NCBI GenBank assembly: GCA_944325775.1
Contig: CALVBL010000002.1
Span: forward strand, 1 to 64,000
Source of the DNA: an uncultured Helicobacter sp.
GTDB taxonomy: Bacteria > Campylobacterota > Campylobacteria > Campylobacterales > Helicobacteraceae
DNA length: 64,000 bases
Direction: 5' to 3'
Shown here: piece by piece, positions 35,654 to 44,217 of the stretch
How the letters are laid out: each line of letters begins with the position of its first letter
How positions within the stretch are numbered: the stretch's first letter is position 1
The notes under the pieces: model-generated
Seen by the model: the letters and a program-made list of their open reading frames with translations, nothing else
Databases searched by the model: none
Told to the model about the DNA's origin: nothing
Made by a program: the position numbers and the translations under genes

Positions 35654-36691
35654 TTAGTTGATTGCTAGCTCTTGGAGGAGTCTTTCATCTTCCATAGCTT
35701 TGCTTGTGCCTCTAGCCACGCATAGCAATGGCTCCTCTGCCACCCACACAGGTAAGCGAACGATCTCGGAGATATATTTATCAAGCCCGCGTATGAGCGC
35801 GCCACCACCCGTTAGCACGATACCATTTTCGATGATGTCCCCAGATAGATCTGGTGGGAGTTTTTCTAATACATCTTTGAGAGCATTGACAATTTCTTTG
35901 AGCTGGTTTTTGATCGCTTCGCGTACATCTTCATTTGTCAGATCGATGGTATTGAGCAAGCCACTCACATTGTCGCGCCCACGCACTTGGAATATAAGCG
36001 ATTCATTCATAGAATATGCCGATCCAATCTCGATTTTGATCGCTTCTGCAGTGCGTTCGCCGATGAGGAGATTGTATTTTTTACGCACATAGTCAGAGAT
36101 CGCAGCGTCGAATTTATCCCCCGCCACCTTGATACTTTTGCTAATCACCAAACCACCATAGGATACCACACCTATTTCAGTAGTCCCGCCACCGATGTCG
36201 ATCACGAGATTGCCCTTCGCTTCCTCTGTGTGTAACCCAGCACCGATAGCCGCCGCCATAGGTTCCTCAATCAGATACACTTCACGCGCACCTGCTGCTA
36301 GAGCAGATTCTTTAACCGCCTTTTTTTCCACACCCGTAAGTCCATATGGCACACACACCATAATTCGCGGACGAATGAGACTCTTGCGTTTATACGCCTT
36401 TTCGATAAAAAATCGTATCATTCTCTCTGTCATTTCAAAATCCGCGATAATGCCGTCTTTCATAGGGCGGATAATCTCGATCTTGTGCGGAGTCTTACCC
36501 TCCATGTCCTTGGCTTCGCGCCCTATGGCAATGATCTCACCATAGCCATTTCGATCGCTCAGCACTGCCACCACCGAGGGCTCATTAATCACGATCCCCT
36601 CACCCTTGATCGCCACGATCGTATTTGCCGTCCCCAAGTCTATAGCGACATCTTTAGAAAACGATCCTATCAGTCTATCCATTAGCAGCAT
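35654..36691 (-). CDS. mreB: rod-shape actin homologue MreB
   Basis: 345 residues, the usual length, with actin-type nucleotide motifs AIDLGTANTIVAIKGEGIV (phosphate 1), NLVIDIGGGTTEIGVVSYGG (phosphate 2) and ENGIVLTGGGALIRGLDKY (adenosine). Forms membrane-associated filaments guiding sidewall synthesis. The start has AAGGAG six bases upstream. Between clpX and mreC in a run whose order I recall from H. pylori. Confidence 0.98.
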   Translation of the reverse strand: MLLMDRLIGSFSKDVAIDLGTANTIVAIKGEGIVINEPSVVAVLSDRNGYGEIIAIGREAKDMEGKTPHKIEIIRPMKDGIIADFEMTERMIRFFIEKAYKRKSLIRPRIMVCVPYGLTGVEKKAVKESALAAGAREVYLIEEPMAAAIGAGLHTEEAKGNLVIDIGGGTTEIGVVSYGGLVISKSIKVAGDKFDAAISDYVRKKYNLLIGERTAEAIKIEIGSAYSMNESLIFQVRGRDNVSGLLNTIDLTNEDVREAIKNQLKEIVNALKDVLEKLPPDLSGDIIENGIVLTGGGALIRGLDKYISEIVRLPVWVAEEPLLCVARGTSKAMEDERLLQELAIN

Positions 36692-36728
36692 AACACACTC
36701 CTTAGCTTTTAAAATATTATATCACATC

Positions 36729-37994
36729 TCACGAGGTTTTTTTCGCCCTTGATTGCTTGATGATGGTAGGCTTTTTTTTGCCCTCTATGCATTCTTTTGT
36801 GATGGTGATCTCACAGCCTCGCAAGTCCGGAAGATTATACATAAGATCATTGATATGTTCCTCAATAATCGATCGCAAGCCCCTCGCGCCAATCTTGCGC
36901 GCTATGGCTAGTTCAGCGATTTTTTCCAGCGCACCTTGATCGAATGCAAGCTTTGCGCCATCCATTTCAAAAAGCTTCTGGTATTGCTTGATGAGCGCGT
37001 TTTTGGGCGTGGTAAGAATCTGTATCATTGCTTCTTTGTCTATAGGATTAAGCGTCGTGATAACATGCAATCGCCCTATAAGCTCCGGGATAAGTCCATA
37101 GCTCACGAGATCATCGGGTTCCACGAGACTTAGCAAATATTGCTCATCACTCTTGCCATGTTTTTTGCCATGAAATCCCAATACATTGCCACCCACGCGC
37201 CTTTTGATAATTTCACCCAATCCATCAAAAGCTCCGCCACAGATAAACAAAATATGGCTTGTATCAAGCTGCACAAATTCTTGATTAGGGTGCTTCCTGC
37301 CACCTTTTGGCGGGATATTCACCACACTGCCCTCAATGATCTTGAGTAGTGCCTGCTGCACCCCCTCGCCACTCACATCACGCGTGATAGATCGGTTTTC
37401 TGATAGGCGTGAGATCTTATCAATCTCATCGATAAACACAATGCCTCTTTGGGCTTTTTGTATGTCGCCATTAGCAGCCTGAAACAAGCGTGTGAGGATA
37501 TTTTCTACATCTTCGCCCACATACCCAGCCTCTGTGAGACTCGTCGCATCAGAGATCGCAATAGGCACATCTAAAAATCTCGCCAAAGTCTGTGCCATTA
37601 AGGTTTTGCCACTGCCGGTGGGACCGATGAGCAGGATATTAGACTTGGCAATCTCCACATCTGTGAGTTCGGGGCTTACGGGGTATTGTTCGCCACTGAT
37701 GCGCTTGTAGTGGTTATACACCGCTACGCTAAAGACCTTTTTTGCCTCATCTTGCCCCACGACATATTCATCAAGACGCGCGTTGAGCTCTTTTGGCGTG
37801 GGGATATTAAACTCCCCATCGTATGTAGATTCTAGCTCTTGAGGCTCTTTGTAACCTTTGAGAATCTCCTCCCCCACCGTGATGCAATTTTTGCAAATAT
37901 ACACATCGACAGAATTACCCTTGTTGCCTGTTATACAAGGATTATTTTTGGTCTCCATTCTGCCGCAAAAGCTACAATATTTTGGCTCCATCAT
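36729..37994 (-). CDS. clpX: ATP-dependent Clp protease ATP-binding subunit ClpX
   Basis: 421 residues: N-terminal zinc-binding domain (CSFC ... CKNC, residues 8-36), AAA+ module with Walker A GPTGSGKTLMAQTLA near 122, Walker B IVFIDEIDKI, the VLGFHGK substrate loop, sensor-2 IGARGLRSI. Unfolds tagged substrates for ClpP, which is not in this window. The ATG overlaps the lpxA stop (TAATG). Confidence 0.98.
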   Translation of the reverse strand: MMEPKYCSFCGRMETKNNPCITGNKGNSVDVYICKNCITVGEEILKGYKEPQELESTYDGEFNIPTPKELNARLDEYVVGQDEAKKVFSVAVYNHYKRISGEQYPVSPELTDVEIAKSNILLIGPTGSGKTLMAQTLARFLDVPIAISDATSLTEAGYVGEDVENILTRLFQAANGDIQKAQRGIVFIDEIDKISRLSENRSITRDVSGEGVQQALLKIIEGSVVNIPPKGGRKHPNQEFVQLDTSHILFICGGAFDGLGEIIKRRVGGNVLGFHGKKHGKSDEQYLLSLVEPDDLVSYGLIPELIGRLHVITTLNPIDKEAMIQILTTPKNALIKQYQKLFEMDGAKLAFDQGALEKIAELAIARKIGARGLRSIIEEHINDLMYNLPDLRGCEITITKECIEGKKKPTIIKQSRAKKTS

Positions 37995-38791
37995 TATTCA
38001 TTTCCTTTGTGCCCTAGAGGTATGCCCCTAGTCGCTGATAAAATAAAGTTACAAATATAAGTTTGTATCGGCGAAAGTGCGCCAGAATCTAGCTCTTTTT
38101 GCACCAATTCCTTGATCGGCGCTTCTCGCGAGTAAATGCGCCGATACATAGAAGTAATAGAATCTATCTCCTCGCGATCAAAAAGCTTGCGCATACGATG
38201 TTTATTAAGACCTATGATGCGCGCGTGGTTGCCATGCGCGATGGAATAAGGGGGTAAATCCTGCACTAATGCTGAAAGCCCACCAATCATACAGCCATCA
38301 CCCACTTTCACAAACTGATGAGCCGCACTCAAACCCCCGAAATTCACATAATTCCCCACTTGCACATGTCCGCCAAGTGTCGCGGCATTAGCAAATATGC
38401 AGCCATTACCCACATGGCAATCGTGCGCTATATGCACATACGCCATAAATAGATTCTCATCGCCTATGCGTGTAATGCCCCCACCGCCTATCGTGCCGGT
38501 ATTGAGTGTGGTGTATTCTCTGATAATATTGCCACTGCCAATGATGAGCTGTGTGTTTTCTCCAGCGTATTTGAGATCTTGGGGTGGCACACCTATGCAC
38601 GCACCGGTGAAGATTCTATTGTTTTGACCCAGAGTCGTATTGCCCGTAATCGTGACACGATCGCCTATCTCACAACCATCACCGATTTTCACATCTTTGC
38701 CAATCACGCAAAAATGCCCAATCTTCACATCTTTGCCGATCTTCGCCCCAGATTCTATGACGCTTGTTGGCGCAATCCTATCTTCTGCCAT
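37994..38791 (-). CDS. lpxA: UDP-N-acetylglucosamine acyltransferase LpxA
   Basis: First step of lipid A synthesis. About 265 residues starting at ATG 38791 (MAEDRIAPTSVIESG), which has AAGGGTGAG just upstream and leaves four bases after fabZ; an earlier ATG at 38815 would overlap fabZ. A left-handed helix of hexapeptide repeats (IGKDVKIGHFCVIGKDVKIG...) fills residues 10-180 and includes the catalytic-His region (NLFMAYVHIAHDCHVG), followed by helical C-terminal residues. Confidence 0.96.
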   Translation of the reverse strand: MAEDRIAPTSVIESGAKIGKDVKIGHFCVIGKDVKIGDGCEIGDRVTITGNTTLGQNNRIFTGACIGVPPQDLKYAGENTQLIIGSGNIIREYTTLNTGTIGGGGITRIGDENLFMAYVHIAHDCHVGNGCIFANAATLGGHVQVGNYVNFGGLSAAHQFVKVGDGCMIGGLSALVQDLPPYSIAHGNHARIIGLNKHRMRKLFDREEIDSITSMYRRIYSREAPIKELVQKELDSGALSPIQTYICNFILSATRGIPLGHKGNE

Positions 38792-38795
38792 ATGC

Positions 38796-39254
38796 TCACC
38801 CTTGTTTGTCTGCATCCGCGATCATCGCTTTGAGCTCGGCTTGGGAGACGAGTTTATCATCGACGAATGCCCTTGCTCCAAGCGACCAAACACTTCCCTT
38901 ATGAGCAAGCACTTCGAGCTTATATACAAGCTTATCCCCGGGCACGACCGGCACGCGGAATTTGACATTGTCAATCGTCATAAAATACACGATCTTGTTT
39001 TTTGCCTGCTGCGTATCATCGCCAAACATACTGACAAAAGCCAGCAAGCCTCCAGCTTGTGCCATTCCCTCGATCTGCATCACACCCGGATAAATAGGGT
39101 GATTAGGAAAATGTCCCATAAACACTTCCTCGTTGATCGTGACATTCTTATATGCCTCTATCGTCTCCTTTGGCACTAACGACACGACCCTATCCACAAG
39201 CAACATCGGATAACGATGAGGCAAAATTTCGCGTATTTTATTAATATCCATCAT
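38796..39254 (-). CDS. fabZ: 3-hydroxyacyl-ACP dehydratase FabZ
   Basis: 152 residues, hot-dog fold: LPHRYPMLLVDRVV, then the active-site helix GHFPNHPIYPGVMQIEGMAQAGG with catalytic His and Glu (about residues 48-66). Dehydrates 3-hydroxyacyl-ACP in fatty acid elongation and, with LpxA next door, balances phospholipid and lipid A supply. AAGGAG precedes an ATGATG start. The 144 bases upstream (39255-39398) hold no gene and presumably the operon promoter. Confidence 0.97.
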   Translation of the reverse strand: MMDINKIREILPHRYPMLLVDRVVSLVPKETIEAYKNVTINEEVFMGHFPNHPIYPGVMQIEGMAQAGGLLAFVSMFGDDTQQAKNKIVYFMTIDNVKFRVPVVPGDKLVYKLEVLAHKGSVWSLGARAFVDDKLVSQAELKAMIADADKQG

Positions 39255-39398
39255 AACAGCTCCTTATCATCTTAGGCTTTCGCGACACATCTGATACATT
39301 TTGATAAATCCTCGGATTCTATCCCAAAAACGCTTTTAAAATGCTTATTATCCATAATTCGTGTGCGTGTGCATCTGCCTACTTCCGTGTGCCCTTTA

Positions 39399-40664
39399 TC
39401 ATATATTTTCTTTTGTATCTTCCATAGGTATGCCTTCTATGAGGCGAAACACGCTTTCTTCTTGAAAGATACTATGAATGAAAATCGTAAGACTAGATTC
39501 TATATGTGAATCTAGCACAATGATGGGATTGATGCTCCCCAACCCACAGAGGCAGATCCGTAATGCGCTCTCTAGCTCATAGGGGATAGGTGTGGCGTTG
39601 AGTGCTCTAACATTTTCATATCGCGTATGGCATAGCGTATTGAGATCCTCCAAGCACATAAACACGCTATCATCTTTACTTGCCACTCCTAGTGAAATCT
39701 CATATACACAATCTCCAAGATTCCAGCTTGCTAGACCTTCACTCTGTGCGGTGAATCTCGCCGATCGTGGGTACAGAAACCCTTGCAAGACAATTGGGGA
39801 TTTCACTGCTGTGCGTATCCACTGAATCTGCCCCGTCTTAGTATGGTGCTTGCTTTTAGAATCCGCAAGCACATACATATCTTGCGACACTCCAGCGAGC
39901 TTGGCGGTACTGCGCAAATTTCTCCACGCCATAATCGAACGCTTGGTCAAAATATAGGGGATAGAATCCATCTCCAAAGCATTCCGCCTACTAAAAGTCT
40001 CGATCCGCTCCTCATTGCTCGCTGGCTGAATCTGTCTTCCTAGATTCTCCACCAGTTCAAGCGAAAGCTTGCCTTGCGCATTGCGTTGCTTGATGAGCGC
40101 AAACTTACAGCCACAATAGGTCTGCCTATAGAGATTATCCTCTTTAGCAAGCTTGGCTTGAGCTTGAGTGCCGCCATTGCTGCGCACATCGATTTTGATA
40201 AACTCCAGATTATTAAGATGCGCTATTTTTTCTCCTTGTGTGAATAGTATCTCGCGCTCTTTCATCGGGCTAGAGAGCAATGTCGTTGTAAAAACCCCAA
40301 TGCTCTTTTGCTTAGCAAAGCTCGCTGTGCGTATCAGCCGACTATCAAAGCATGCCACACACCGCTCTCCTTTCTCTGGCTCTTCCTCCAAGCCTCGCAC
40401 ATCTTCTAGCCAATGTAGGGTATCGTATTCTCCCTCATACAGATCTATGCCTAGTATTTTGCAGCTGCGCTCCACATCAAGCAGTCGTAGATCATATTCT
40501 GCTTTGGGGTGAATGTTTGGATTATAAAAAAACCCTACAAGTTTTGAATCCGGGTATTGCGCACGCAAACATTGTAAAAAATAATGGCTATCCACAGAGC
40601 AGCAAATATGTACAAGAATTGTTTGCTTGGAGGTTATACTACCATTTGTCATTACAGAATCCAT
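39399..40664 (-). CDS. queH: epoxyqueuosine reductase QueH
   Basis: 421 residues. The N-terminal ~210 residues are the QueH family (DUF208): LVHICCSVDSHYF, ERCVACFDSRL, GVFTTTLLSSPMK and YRQTYCGCKFAL, supplying the Cys ligands of the iron-sulfur and iron centres. It converts epoxyqueuosine to queuosine in tRNA. The first motif reads CCSVDS rather than the usual CCxPC, so one of the expected cysteines is missing. The remaining ~200 residues are an extension I do not recognise. Last gene of the rlmN - small protein - queH run. Confidence 0.85.
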   Translation of the reverse strand: MDSVMTNGSITSKQTILVHICCSVDSHYFLQCLRAQYPDSKLVGFFYNPNIHPKAEYDLRLLDVERSCKILGIDLYEGEYDTLHWLEDVRGLEEEPEKGERCVACFDSRLIRTASFAKQKSIGVFTTTLLSSPMKEREILFTQGEKIAHLNNLEFIKIDVRSNGGTQAQAKLAKEDNLYRQTYCGCKFALIKQRNAQGKLSLELVENLGRQIQPASNEERIETFSRRNALEMDSIPYILTKRSIMAWRNLRSTAKLAGVSQDMYVLADSKSKHHTKTGQIQWIRTAVKSPIVLQGFLYPRSARFTAQSEGLASWNLGDCVYEISLGVASKDDSVFMCLEDLNTLCHTRYENVRALNATPIPYELESALRICLCGLGSINPIIVLDSHIESSLTIFIHSIFQEESVFRLIEGIPMEDTKENI

Positions 40665-40670
40665 AAGAAT

Positions 40671-40778
40671 CTACCTGTCTTTTTTGTCGTTATCATACGC
40701 GTAATACAAAAACCACACACTTCCACTCACAAACACCACCGCCAAAAACACCACCAACGCCCAATCCAACAAATCCAC
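40671..40778 (-). CDS. 35-residue single-helix membrane protein (small ORF)
   Basis: GTG at 40778 is preceded by AAGGAG at a six-base spacing and begins four bases after the rlmN stop; the frame ends at TAG 40671, six bases before queH's ATG. The protein starts MDLLDWALVVFLAVVFV, continues through an aromatic WFLYYAY stretch and ends DNDKKDR: one hydrophobic helix with a charged cytosolic tail. The ribosome site, tight spacing and clean membrane-helix pattern support a real gene. Function unknown. It is too short for most gene finders. Confidence 0.7.
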   Translation of the reverse strand: MDLLDWALVVFLAVVFVSGSVWFLYYAYDNDKKDR

Positions 40779-40781
40779 TGC

Positions 40782-41894
40782 CTACTCCTTGTCTTTTGTT
40801 TCATATGAAACATTTTGCGCCCTTACCTTTTCACGCAGTTGCCCACATGCCGCACTGATATCAAGCCCCTTAGATTCTCTAATCGTGCAGAGCAATCCTC
40901 TCTGCGTGAGAAAGTCCGCAAACGCTCTTGCTCTTTCCTCGCTCGGACGCAAAAACTCACTGCCCTCGTGGGGGTTAAACAAAATAACATTCACCTTAGC
41001 GCGTATGCCATTGAGGAGAGCGAGGAGCTTCTTTGCCTCTTTAAGGCTATCGTTGAGATCCTTTATCATCAGGTATTCAAACATCACGCGCTTACGCATA
41101 TCCACGGGGAACGCACGCACTTCATCAAGCACCTGCGCGATATTGTAGGCTTTGTTCATCGGTATGAGCCGACTGCGCAGCGTATCATCGACTGCGTGCA
41201 GAGAGATCGCCAATTGCACGCCCAAATCCAGCATACCGAGCTTTTTGATTTTGGGAGCTATGCCGCTCGTGGAGATCGTCTGCCTACGCGCCGAGATACT
41301 GAGCCCATCACGCTCGCTCAAGATTCTAATCGCCTTCGTGACGCTCTCAAAGTTATCCAATGGCTCGCCCATACCCATATACACGATATTCACGCGCTTG
41401 TGCGGTGCGATGGCGTTGTCGCGCTTGATTTGCACGACTTGCTCGACGATCTCCCCCGCCTCGAGATTGCGACAAAATCCCCCCTTTGCCGTGAAGCAAA
41501 ACGCACAGCCCACCTTGCACCCAATCTGTGAAGAGAGGCAAATCGTCCATTTCTCACTACTTAAAATCTTGCCGTTCTCATCGCGCTGTTTTTCGCGCAT
41601 TTGGATAAGCACAGATTCAAAAGTATGCCCATCGTGTGTGCGAAAAAGATATTTTTTGCTCCCATCACGGCTTTGTTCGCATTTGATGATCTCAAGATTG
41701 TGCGCGCTATGTGTTTGTGTCAGCTCTTCACGCAAGGCTTTTGGGAGATTTGACATAGATTCAAAGTCATCTTTATACTCAATATATAGCCATTTGTAAA
41801 TTTGCTGTGCGCGAAATTTTGGACTTACAATCCCACCTAATTCCTCTAAGGTATAGTTAAAAATATTTTGCTTCTTCATCGTCGATTTATTCAT
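40782..41894 (-). CDS. rlmN: 23S rRNA/tRNA adenine-C2 methyltransferase RlmN
   Basis: 370 residues. Radical-SAM cysteines in CKVGCAFCFTAKGG (about residues 127-135), plus GMGEPLDNF, LAISLHAVDD and the methyl-carrying Cys near the C-terminus (GLDISAACGQL). Methylates A2503 of 23S rRNA and A37 of some tRNAs. It overlaps the upstream nucleoside phosphorylase-like gene by four bases. Confidence 0.97.
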   Translation of the reverse strand: MNKSTMKKQNIFNYTLEELGGIVSPKFRAQQIYKWLYIEYKDDFESMSNLPKALREELTQTHSAHNLEIIKCEQSRDGSKKYLFRTHDGHTFESVLIQMREKQRDENGKILSSEKWTICLSSQIGCKVGCAFCFTAKGGFCRNLEAGEIVEQVVQIKRDNAIAPHKRVNIVYMGMGEPLDNFESVTKAIRILSERDGLSISARRQTISTSGIAPKIKKLGMLDLGVQLAISLHAVDDTLRSRLIPMNKAYNIAQVLDEVRAFPVDMRKRVMFEYLMIKDLNDSLKEAKKLLALLNGIRAKVNVILFNPHEGSEFLRPSEERARAFADFLTQRGLLCTIRESKGLDISAACGQLREKVRAQNVSYETKDKE

Positions 41895-42469
41895 GGCTTT
41901 GCCTTAGATTCTGAAATGTGTGAGGGATTCTTAAATATTGGTGCAAGAGATTCTATACGCTCCCGCACTGCTTTAGCATTGCGCAAAAAATCTCTATGTG
42001 CATTGGCATTGCAATGATTGCTCACGCAAAAAATCCCTAAGCACCTGATCCCAAAATACCGCGCTACCTCCATCACGGCAAAAAACTCCATATTTTCCAG
42101 TCCCAGCCCCAGCTCCGAAAATCTCTGTGCGATCGTAGAATCTGTCGTGATATAGTTCGAGCTATTGACAATCATTGTTTCATATGAAACATCACAGTAA
42201 ATCGGCTTGGGAGATTCTATACGATGGGATATGGGTGTGTAGGCATCGTGTGTGAGTGAGGCGGATTCTATTTGGGTGGCTTGTGTGGCACAAAATATAT
42301 CAAGCACTTTGGTGCATTCATCATACGCCCCGGCACTCCCGACGAAAACGATCTCATCGACCTTTTGTGTGAGGCAGATTCTCGTGAGGTTGATCGCACT
42401 TTCTATGAGACCCACACCGATCATTTGTGCGAAGCTAAACTCCTCGCCGCGTCCAGCACATACGACCAT
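41891..42469 (-). CDS. purine nucleoside phosphorylase/hydrolase family protein
   Basis: 192 residues of the PNP/UDP-phosphorylase fold: VVCAGRGEEFSFAQMIGVG (phosphate or ribose site region), EIVFVGSAGAYDE, LGLENMEFFAVMEVARYFGI (the family's purine/ribose-binding Met-Glu), FCVSNHCNANAH. It is shorter than classic DeoD or MtnN (~230), mostly at the N-terminus. Substrate not determinable; a purine nucleoside or futalosine-type compound is possible. The ribosome site is weak. Translationally coupled to rlmN (four-base overlap). Confidence 0.7.
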   Translation of the reverse strand: MVVCAGRGEEFSFAQMIGVGLIESAINLTRICLTQKVDEIVFVGSAGAYDECTKVLDIFCATQATQIESASLTHDAYTPISHRIESPKPIYCDVSYETMIVNSSNYITTDSTIAQRFSELGLGLENMEFFAVMEVARYFGIRCLGIFCVSNHCNANAHRDFLRNAKAVRERIESLAPIFKNPSHISESKAKP

Positions 42470-42482
42470 AGTAGATTCTCGC

Positions 42483-43292
42483 CTAGATTCTCACGCTGAT
42501 ATTATGCGCTTTGAGATAGGATTTGAGCTCACTGATACCAATCTCACCATAGTGAAACACACTTGCTGCCAGTGCCGCATCAGCACCATATTCAAACACA
42601 TCGACAAAATCCTGCATACACCCAGCACCACCACTTGCGATAAGCGGTAGCGGAGCGATAGCATTGACCGCCTCAATCCCCGCTTTGTCATAACCCTTTT
42701 TCACGCCATCACAATCCATACTTGTGAGCAAAATCTCGCCTGCACCTCTATCATAGATTTCCTTACACCACTCAAGCAGATCCTTGCCTGTATCCACTCT
42801 GCCACCATTGATAAAAATATGCCATGGGGAAGTGATGTCAGTAGATTCTATACCAGACGCAGAATCTCGCGTATCAAATCCGCTAACTTTTTTATAATCC
42901 ACTGCCACCACGATACATTGTGATCCAAATCGCTTAGCCCCCTCCTCTATGAGTGCGGGATTTTTGATCGCTGCACTATTGATACTCACCTTATCACAGC
43001 CGGCATTGAGCAGGTTATACATATCATCAAGTGAGCTGATCCCTCCGCCTACGCTAAAAGGGATAAAAACCTCTTTTGCGACCTTTTTGACCATCTCGAT
43101 AGTCGTGCCTCTACCTTCCGCGCTTGCTGTAATATCCAAAAACACGAGCTCATCTGCACCTTGTGCGTTGTATTTTTGTGCTATCTCTGCGGGATCTCCC
43201 GCATCTTGCAGTCCTACGAAATTCACGCCCTTGACCACACGCCCATCTTTGACATCTAAACACGGAATGATACGCTTTGCAAAATTCATCAC
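42483..43292 (-). CDS. hisF: imidazole glycerol phosphate synthase subunit HisF
   Basis: 269 residues, beta/alpha barrel: AKRIIPCLDVKDGRVVKGVNF with the catalytic Asp, VGGGISSLDDMYNLL, GADKVSINSAA-like segment, LTSMDCDGVKKGYD with the second Asp, ASGGAGCMQDF phosphate loop. Cyclase half of the enzyme forming IGP and AICAR in histidine synthesis; the HisH partner is not in the window. ATG at 43292 or 43289. Confidence 0.96.
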   Translation of the reverse strand: MMNFAKRIIPCLDVKDGRVVKGVNFVGLQDAGDPAEIAQKYNAQGADELVFLDITASAEGRGTTIEMVKKVAKEVFIPFSVGGGISSLDDMYNLLNAGCDKVSINSAAIKNPALIEEGAKRFGSQCIVVAVDYKKVSGFDTRDSASGIESTDITSPWHIFINGGRVDTGKDLLEWCKEIYDRGAGEILLTSMDCDGVKKGYDKAGIEAVNAIAPLPLIASGGAGCMQDFVDVFEYGADAALAASVFHYGEIGISELKSYLKAHNISVRI

Positions 43293-43400
43293 TATGCCTT
43301 TATTTTATATTTGTTTTTGGTTTGCCCTTATGCTTGTCTCTTTTGGTATCAATGTGAATCTAAAAAGAAATTTATTAGCTAGGATTTTAAGAACTTTTGC

Positions 43401-43406
43401 TACAAT
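43401..43406 (+). promoter_or_regulatory. -10 element of the ksgA-rnj-kdsD run
   Basis: TACAAT 23 bases before the ksgA ATG, with AAGGA placed just before the start. The likely start of a rightward operon running at least to kdsD. Confidence 0.55.
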
Positions 43407-43429
43407 TATAGCATTTTTCAAGGATTTTT

Positions 43430-44215
43430 ATGGAAAACTACAGGACCAAAAAGCACTTAGGGCAGAATTTTCTAAAGAGTTTTTCCTATATCCAGCAGAT
43501 CATCGAATCTATTCCCACTCTCCCCTACCAACTTATAGAGATTGGGATTGGCTTGGGTGATTTGACACAGGAGTTAGCCAAGAGAGATTCTCTAAAAGCC
43601 TATGAAGTCGATCCTGACTTGTGTTCTTTGTTTCGCAAACATTTCGCTTCCCTCATCACGAGCAAAAGGGTGGAGCTGATACAGCAAGATGTCCTAGAGA
43701 TAGAGCAAGACCAAGGGTGGTTGCACCCTAGTGAGTATGTGCTTGTCTCAAATCTACCCTATTATGTTGCTACGCCCATTATTTTGCGTTTGCTGCGCGA
43801 TAGTGCGTGTAAATACCTCGTCGTGATGACCCAAAAAGAAGTCGCGCAAAAATTCTGCGCACACACCAAAGAAAGTGCATTTTGCGCGCTAAGTGTGCTA
43901 GCCCAGACCTTTGGCAAACCTCAAATGCTCTTTGATGTGCCAAACACCGCGTTTGAGCCAGCACCTAAGGTTACTTCTAGCGTGTTTTGTATTGACAAGA
44001 TTCAAAGCACCGCGCGTAGGGATAGTAGATTTGAAGAGTTTTTGAAGCTAGCGTTTTGCGCACCACGCAAAAAACTAGCCAAAAATCTCCAAAAGGGTTT
44101 TTCAGACATTACCCCTCTTTTGCGCACACTCCATATCCGCGATGATGCTAGAGCACACGAAGTCAGCACAGAGCAGTATCACCACATATATCAGTATATT
44201 CACAAGGAGACATAA
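43430..44215 (+). CDS. ksgA: 16S rRNA dimethyladenosine transferase KsgA
   Basis: 261 residues: KKHLGQNFLKS at the start, SAM-binding IEIGIGLGDLTQELAKR, the catalytic VSNLPYYVATPIILRLL (NLPY) near residue 105, and MTQKEVAQKFCA. Dimethylates two adenines in helix 45 of 16S rRNA during 30S assembly. Two bases separate it from rnj. Confidence 0.97.
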   Translation: MENYRTKKHLGQNFLKSFSYIQQIIESIPTLPYQLIEIGIGLGDLTQELAKRDSLKAYEVDPDLCSLFRKHFASLITSKRVELIQQDVLEIEQDQGWLHPSEYVLVSNLPYYVATPIILRLLRDSACKYLVVMTQKEVAQKFCAHTKESAFCALSVLAQTFGKPQMLFDVPNTAFEPAPKVTSSVFCIDKIQSTARRDSRFEEFLKLAFCAPRKKLAKNLQKGFSDITPLLRTLHIRDDARAHEVSTEQYHHIYQYIHKET

Positions 44216-44217
44216 CA

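Noticed and set aside
42949..43560. Rightward 203-codon frame over hisF and ksgA starts
   Set aside because: Overlaps two clear genes in other frames; the hydrophobic stretch near 43,290 comes from AT-rich promoter DNA.
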